From Chryseobacterium gleum (GTDB lineage: Bacteria > Bacteroidota > Bacteroidia > Flavobacteriales_C > GCA-002722245), in assembly GCA_945903925.1 (NCBI GenBank), contig CAMDPJ010000090.1:1-8616 (forward strand): a stretch of DNA of 8,616 bases. The letters are read 5' to 3'. Below are positions 6,186 through 8,616 of this stretch, piece by piece. The notes beneath the pieces are model-generated. The model was not told the DNA's origin, ran no database searches, and saw only the letters and a list, made by a program, of their open reading frames with translations. How positions within the stretch are numbered: position 1 is the first letter of the stretch; every line of letters starts with the position of its first letter. A program made the translations under genes and the position numbers.

Positions 6186-7418
6186 TTATTCTTCGTTGTA
6201 AGACAAATCTTTACCAAAAGTTTCTTTCAAATTGTACAGCGCTAAAAATGCTAAAGCATAAGTTACTGCACCAACAATCATTGCTGCGTTGGGTTTGCCC
6301 ATAGACACGCTTAAGCCCTGAAAAGCCAATAACAACAAAGTAAGCGCGCCGCGTACAAAGTTGGGTGCTGTGGTGCTTGCTGTAGAGCGTAGGTTGGTGC
6401 CGTAGCTTTCTGCCGATGTGGTAATAAAAACGGCCCAATACCCTACCGCAAAGCCCGATGCTACAGCACAGATGTAAAACAATGTTTCTGATTGTAAGGC
6501 AATGGTGAAAAATGAAATCCATGTTAACACCGAGAATATGATGAAAATGAGCATGGCTTTTTTTCTACTTTTCAAAACCTGACTCAATATTCCGCTGCAA
6601 AGGTCACCCAAGGCCAAGCCTATGTAACAATACATAACGGCTTTTCCATCTTCTGGAACAAAAGACGCGTTTAGCTCTTCGTAGATCTGAGAGGATTGAT
6701 TCATAATCACTCCAACAATATACCACACGGGCACGGCTACTAAAATTAAACTGATGTATTTTTTAGCTTCTTGAAAATTTGAGAATAGTTTAAGAAAATT
6801 TCCTTTCTTAATGTTTTGGTGAGAAGTGTTTTCGTACATCGCCGATTCGTATACTCCAAATCGAAGGGCCAATAAAATAAAGCCCATTCCTCCACCAACA
6901 AAATAGGATGTTCTCCAATCGAAAAGCTTTACCACTACAAAGGCAACAACTGCCCCCGACACACCAATAGCTGCTACCATTGCGGTTCCCTTTCCACGCG
7001 ATTCCTTGGTCATTGTTTCGGCCACCAAGGTGATGCCTGCTCCCAATTCGCCCGCTAATCCCACTCCGGCAAAAAATCTTAATACTGCGTAAGTATTTAC
7101 ATCTTGAACAAAGCCGTTTAAAACATTGGCCAATGAATACATGATGATTGATCCGAATAAAACTTTGAGTCGGCCTTTTTTGTCTCCCAATACCCCCCAA
7201 AAAATACCACCTACCAGCATGCCTGTCATTTGCCAATTGTGCAAGAATATGCCCGTGTCAAACAAGTCGGCTTTTGCAGTGATGCCTATATCCATCAAAC
7301 TTTGTTTCTTCACCATCATGAAAAGCACTATGTCGTACACATCAACAAAATAGCCTAGTGCAGCAACAAATACCAATAAGTTGAATCCTGTTGAAAGTTC
7401 TTTTTTATCTAATGCCAT
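6186..7418 (-). CDS. MFS transporter, metabolite:H+ symporter type
   Basis: Integral inner-membrane transporter of 410 residues with about 12 hydrophobic segments, the standard MFS size. TM1 (about 12-36) carries the acidic DVYD pattern (Asp26, Asp29), reminiscent of the DGxD motif of aromatic-acid:H+ symporters. The loop after TM2 has MFS motif A, GVLGDKKGR, at 75-83. TM4 has LRFFAGVGLAGELG (113-126) with a buried Arg114, and GKGTAMVAAIGVSGAVV (142-158) resembles the TM5 glycine-rich region. A hydrophilic linker (about 190-220) separates the two six-helix halves. This suits proton-coupled uptake of an organic acid or similar small metabolite; the substrate cannot be named. It converges on the response regulator gene with a 23-base gap and diverges from the coiled-coil gene. 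Confidence 0.88.
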   Translation of the reverse strand: MALDKKELSTGFNLLVFVAALGYFVDVYDIVLFMMVKKQSLMDIGITAKADLFDTGIFLHNWQMTGMLVGGIFWGVLGDKKGRLKVLFGSIIMYSLANVLNGFVQDVNTYAVLRFFAGVGLAGELGAGITLVAETMTKESRGKGTAMVAAIGVSGAVVAFVVVKLFDWRTSYFVGGGMGFILLALRFGVYESAMYENTSHQNIKKGNFLKLFSNFQEAKKYISLILVAVPVWYIVGVIMNQSSQIYEELNASFVPEDGKAVMYCYIGLALGDLCSGILSQVLKSRKKAMLIFIIFSVLTWISFFTIALQSETLFYICAVASGFAVGYWAVFITTSAESYGTNLRSTASTTAPNFVRGALTLLLLAFQGLSVSMGKPNAAMIVGAVTYALAFLALYNLKETFGKDLSYNEE

Positions 7419-7437
7419 GGCTGTTTAGCTTATGGCT

Positions 7438-7445
7438 CAAATGTA
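7438..7445 (-). promoter_or_regulatory. -7 promoter element for the MFS transporter gene
   Basis: TACATTTG on the minus strand is an exact match to TAnnTTTG and ends 19 bases before the transporter ATG. No TTG lies at the expected 17-23 base spacing, so the promoter is weak or needs an activator. A 9-base palindrome GTTAATAAC (7486-7494) sits between this element and the divergent promoter and could be an operator half, but may be chance. Confidence 0.4.
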
Positions 7446-7506
7446 AAATTAATTATTTGTAATAGTTGCTTTTCGATTTTATGGTGTTAATAACTATCAA
7501 AGCTTA

Positions 7507-7540
7507 TTGTTTACATCGCTTGCTTCAAAAATTATATTTG
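7507..7540 (+). promoter_or_regulatory. Bacteroidota-type promoter for the coiled-coil gene
   Basis: TTG (7507-7509), a 23-base spacer and TATATTTG (7533-7540) fit TTG-N(17-23)-TAnnTTTG at the long end of the spacing. The -7 box ends 17 bases before the ATG at 7558, giving a leader of about a dozen bases without a Shine-Dalgarno site. Confidence 0.5.
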
Positions 7541-7557
7541 TCTAAATCATTTTTTGT

Positions 7558-8616
7558 ATGAAGGCTTTAGTGAAATCTCAAATTAAAATAATGCTATTGT
7601 TAATGTTGGGTGTGTTTGCCTTTTCTGCCAGCACCTATGCTCAGGTAGATTTAAAACAGCAAGCTAAGGAGAAAGAGAGTCAGCTTAAGGCGCAAGAAAA
7701 AATTAAGAAGGAAGCGGCCAAACAAAAAAAGAAAGAATATGCTGTGCAGCTTAAAGCGCAAAAGAAAGCCGAAGCTGCAAAAAAAGCGCAGTTAGAGGAA
7801 CAAGCCAAAGTTGCCGCAAAGGCAAAAGCAAAACAAGATGCTAAACGCGAAGCCGATTTAAAAGCCGAATTGGCAAGAATTAAAATGGAGGAAGAGAAGA
7901 AGGAATCCAAAGAAAAAGCAGAGCGAGAAGCGGCGGCGCAAAAAGAAAAATTAGTATTGGCCGAAAAGCAAAAGCAATTGAACTTGTTGGCCAAGCAAGA
8001 GAAAGGAAAGGCGAAAATCAAAGCCATTGAAGATAAATATCAACAGAGGTTAGATAGTCAAGACAAACAAATTTTAAGTGACCAAGAAAAATTTAAGCGA
8101 GAGAAAGAGAAGTTGGAAAATCAAATGATGGATGCTGAAAAACAAGCCAAAGAAAGATTGGAAAAGCTTAAGGAATATGACGAGCAGAAAAGTAAAATTC
8201 AAAATGATTTGAATAAGTCGAGTGTAGATAAAAACAAAAAAGAAACCGAAGATGCAGCGCGCAAAAGAAATGAGAAGGAATTAGCTAAAATCAACACTAA
8301 GATAGAGAAGGAAAAGGAGTTGATTGAAAATAAAAAATTAAGTGTGGAGGAGCAAGCGAAATTAGATGCAATCAATAAAAGAGAGTTTGAGCTAAAAGAT
8401 AAAGTGTTGAAATTCAAAGAAGAATCTAAACTAAAAGCGAAGCAAGAAGAGGAGGAGTATCAAAGAAAACTAGAAGACGAAAAAGAGAAGATTAGAATTA
8501 GAATAGAGGCGCAAAAATTTCGATACCAGAAGAAAGCCGAGGAGATGGAGCTAAAAGATAAGTTTGAGGCAGAGAAAAAAGCCAAAGAAGAAGCTGAAGC
8601 CAAAGCCAAGGCCGAT
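7558..8616 (+). CDS. exported long coiled-coil protein, partial (runs off the right edge)
   Basis: The reading frame from ATG 7558 stays open to the last base: 353 codons without a stop, so the 3' end is missing. Residues 1-28 form a clear signal peptide (Lys-containing N-region, core MLLLMLGVFAF, STYA before Gln29). No lipobox Cys is present. From about residue 32 on, the sequence is almost only Lys, Glu, Ala, Gln, Leu, Ile, Asp, Asn, Arg and Ser. I find no Pro, Cys, His or Trp and a single Gly in the mature part, as expected for one long helix or coiled coil of TolA/SMC-like appearance. A short internal repeat, QLKAQEK and QLKAQKK, recurs 22 residues apart near residues 42 and 64. It would lie in the periplasm or outside the cell. 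A C-terminal domain (OmpA-like, anchoring or sorting) may follow beyond the window. Function is unknown; low-complexity helices give many false matches to TolA or myosin-like proteins. Confidence 0.85.
   Translation, partial: MKALVKSQIKIMLLLMLGVFAFSASTYAQVDLKQQAKEKESQLKAQEKIKKEAAKQKKKEYAVQLKAQKKAEAAKKAQLEEQAKVAAKAKAKQDAKREADLKAELARIKMEEEKKESKEKAEREAAAQKEKLVLAEKQKQLNLLAKQEKGKAKIKAIEDKYQQRLDSQDKQILSDQEKFKREKEKLENQMMDAEKQAKERLEKLKEYDEQKSKIQNDLNKSSVDKNKKETEDAARKRNEKELAKINTKIEKEKELIENKKLSVEEQAKLDAINKREFELKDKVLKFKEESKLKAKQEEEEYQRKLEDEKEKIRIRIEAQKFRYQKKAEEMELKDKFEAEKKAKEEAEAKAKAD

Noticed and set aside
6131..6190. Possible bidirectional terminator between the response regulator and transporter genes
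   Set aside because: Only a 5-bp AT stem (AAGTA/TACTT at 6173-6187) and a 6-bp repeat with a 24-base loop (AGAGGT/ACCTCT) are visible; both are within chance expectation and lack a U-tract.
6211..7353. Alternative frames over the MFS transporter (103, 142 and 75 codons)
   Set aside because: Shadows of a convincing 12-helix transporter frame.
7680..8417. Minus-strand Ser/Phe/Ala-rich frames (115 and 72 codons)
   Set aside because: They are the antisense of the Lys/Glu/Ala codons in the coiled-coil gene; such composition mirrors are typical artefacts.
1..8616. CRISPR array, tRNA/rRNA genes, insertion sequences, prophage genes
   Set aside because: No spaced direct repeats, cloverleaf-like segments, transposase motifs or terminal inverted repeats were seen on either strand.

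Overview
The window is AT-rich DNA, most likely from a member of the Bacteroidota (Flavobacteriales/Cytophagales-like). Four lines point there. The menaquinone proteins read as Bacteroidota-type. None of the starts I checked has a good Shine-Dalgarno site; leaders are A-rich instead. Several starts are preceded by the Bacteroidota sigma-factor pattern TTG-N(17-23)-TAnnTTTG. The genus cannot be told from sequence alone.

Layout. Positions 15-5422 form a minus-strand block read right to left: isochorismate synthase (menF, 5422-4376), a YhcG/DUF1016-type PD-(D/E)XK nuclease (4262-3252), an unrecognised exported protein (3177-2608), menD (2529-838) and menB (836-15). menF, menD and menB carry chorismate through isochorismate and SEPHCHC, and later o-succinylbenzoyl-CoA to 1,4-dihydroxy-2-naphthoyl-CoA, in the classical menaquinone pathway. 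menC, menE, menA and menH are not in the window; some may lie past position 1. The nuclease and the exported protein have no evident role in quinone synthesis and split menF from menD by about 1.8 kb. The nuclease has its own well-formed promoter.

An OmpR-family response regulator (5467-6162, plus strand) diverges from menF across only 44 bases and has no histidine kinase beside it. It converges on a minus-strand MFS transporter (7418-6186) of the organic-acid/metabolite:H+ symporter type. A 139-base divergent region then separates the transporter from a plus-strand gene that starts at 7558 and runs off the right edge. Its visible 353 codons encode a signal peptide followed by a very long, highly charged helix with no proline, cysteine, histidine or tryptophan.

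There are no tRNA or rRNA genes, insertion sequences, CRISPR arrays or convincing strong terminators. I do not see a clearly new multi-gene system. The parts most worth a second look are the nuclease/exported-protein pair inside the men cluster, the compact menF/response-regulator divergent promoter, the TTG start of menD, and the open-ended coiled-coil gene.
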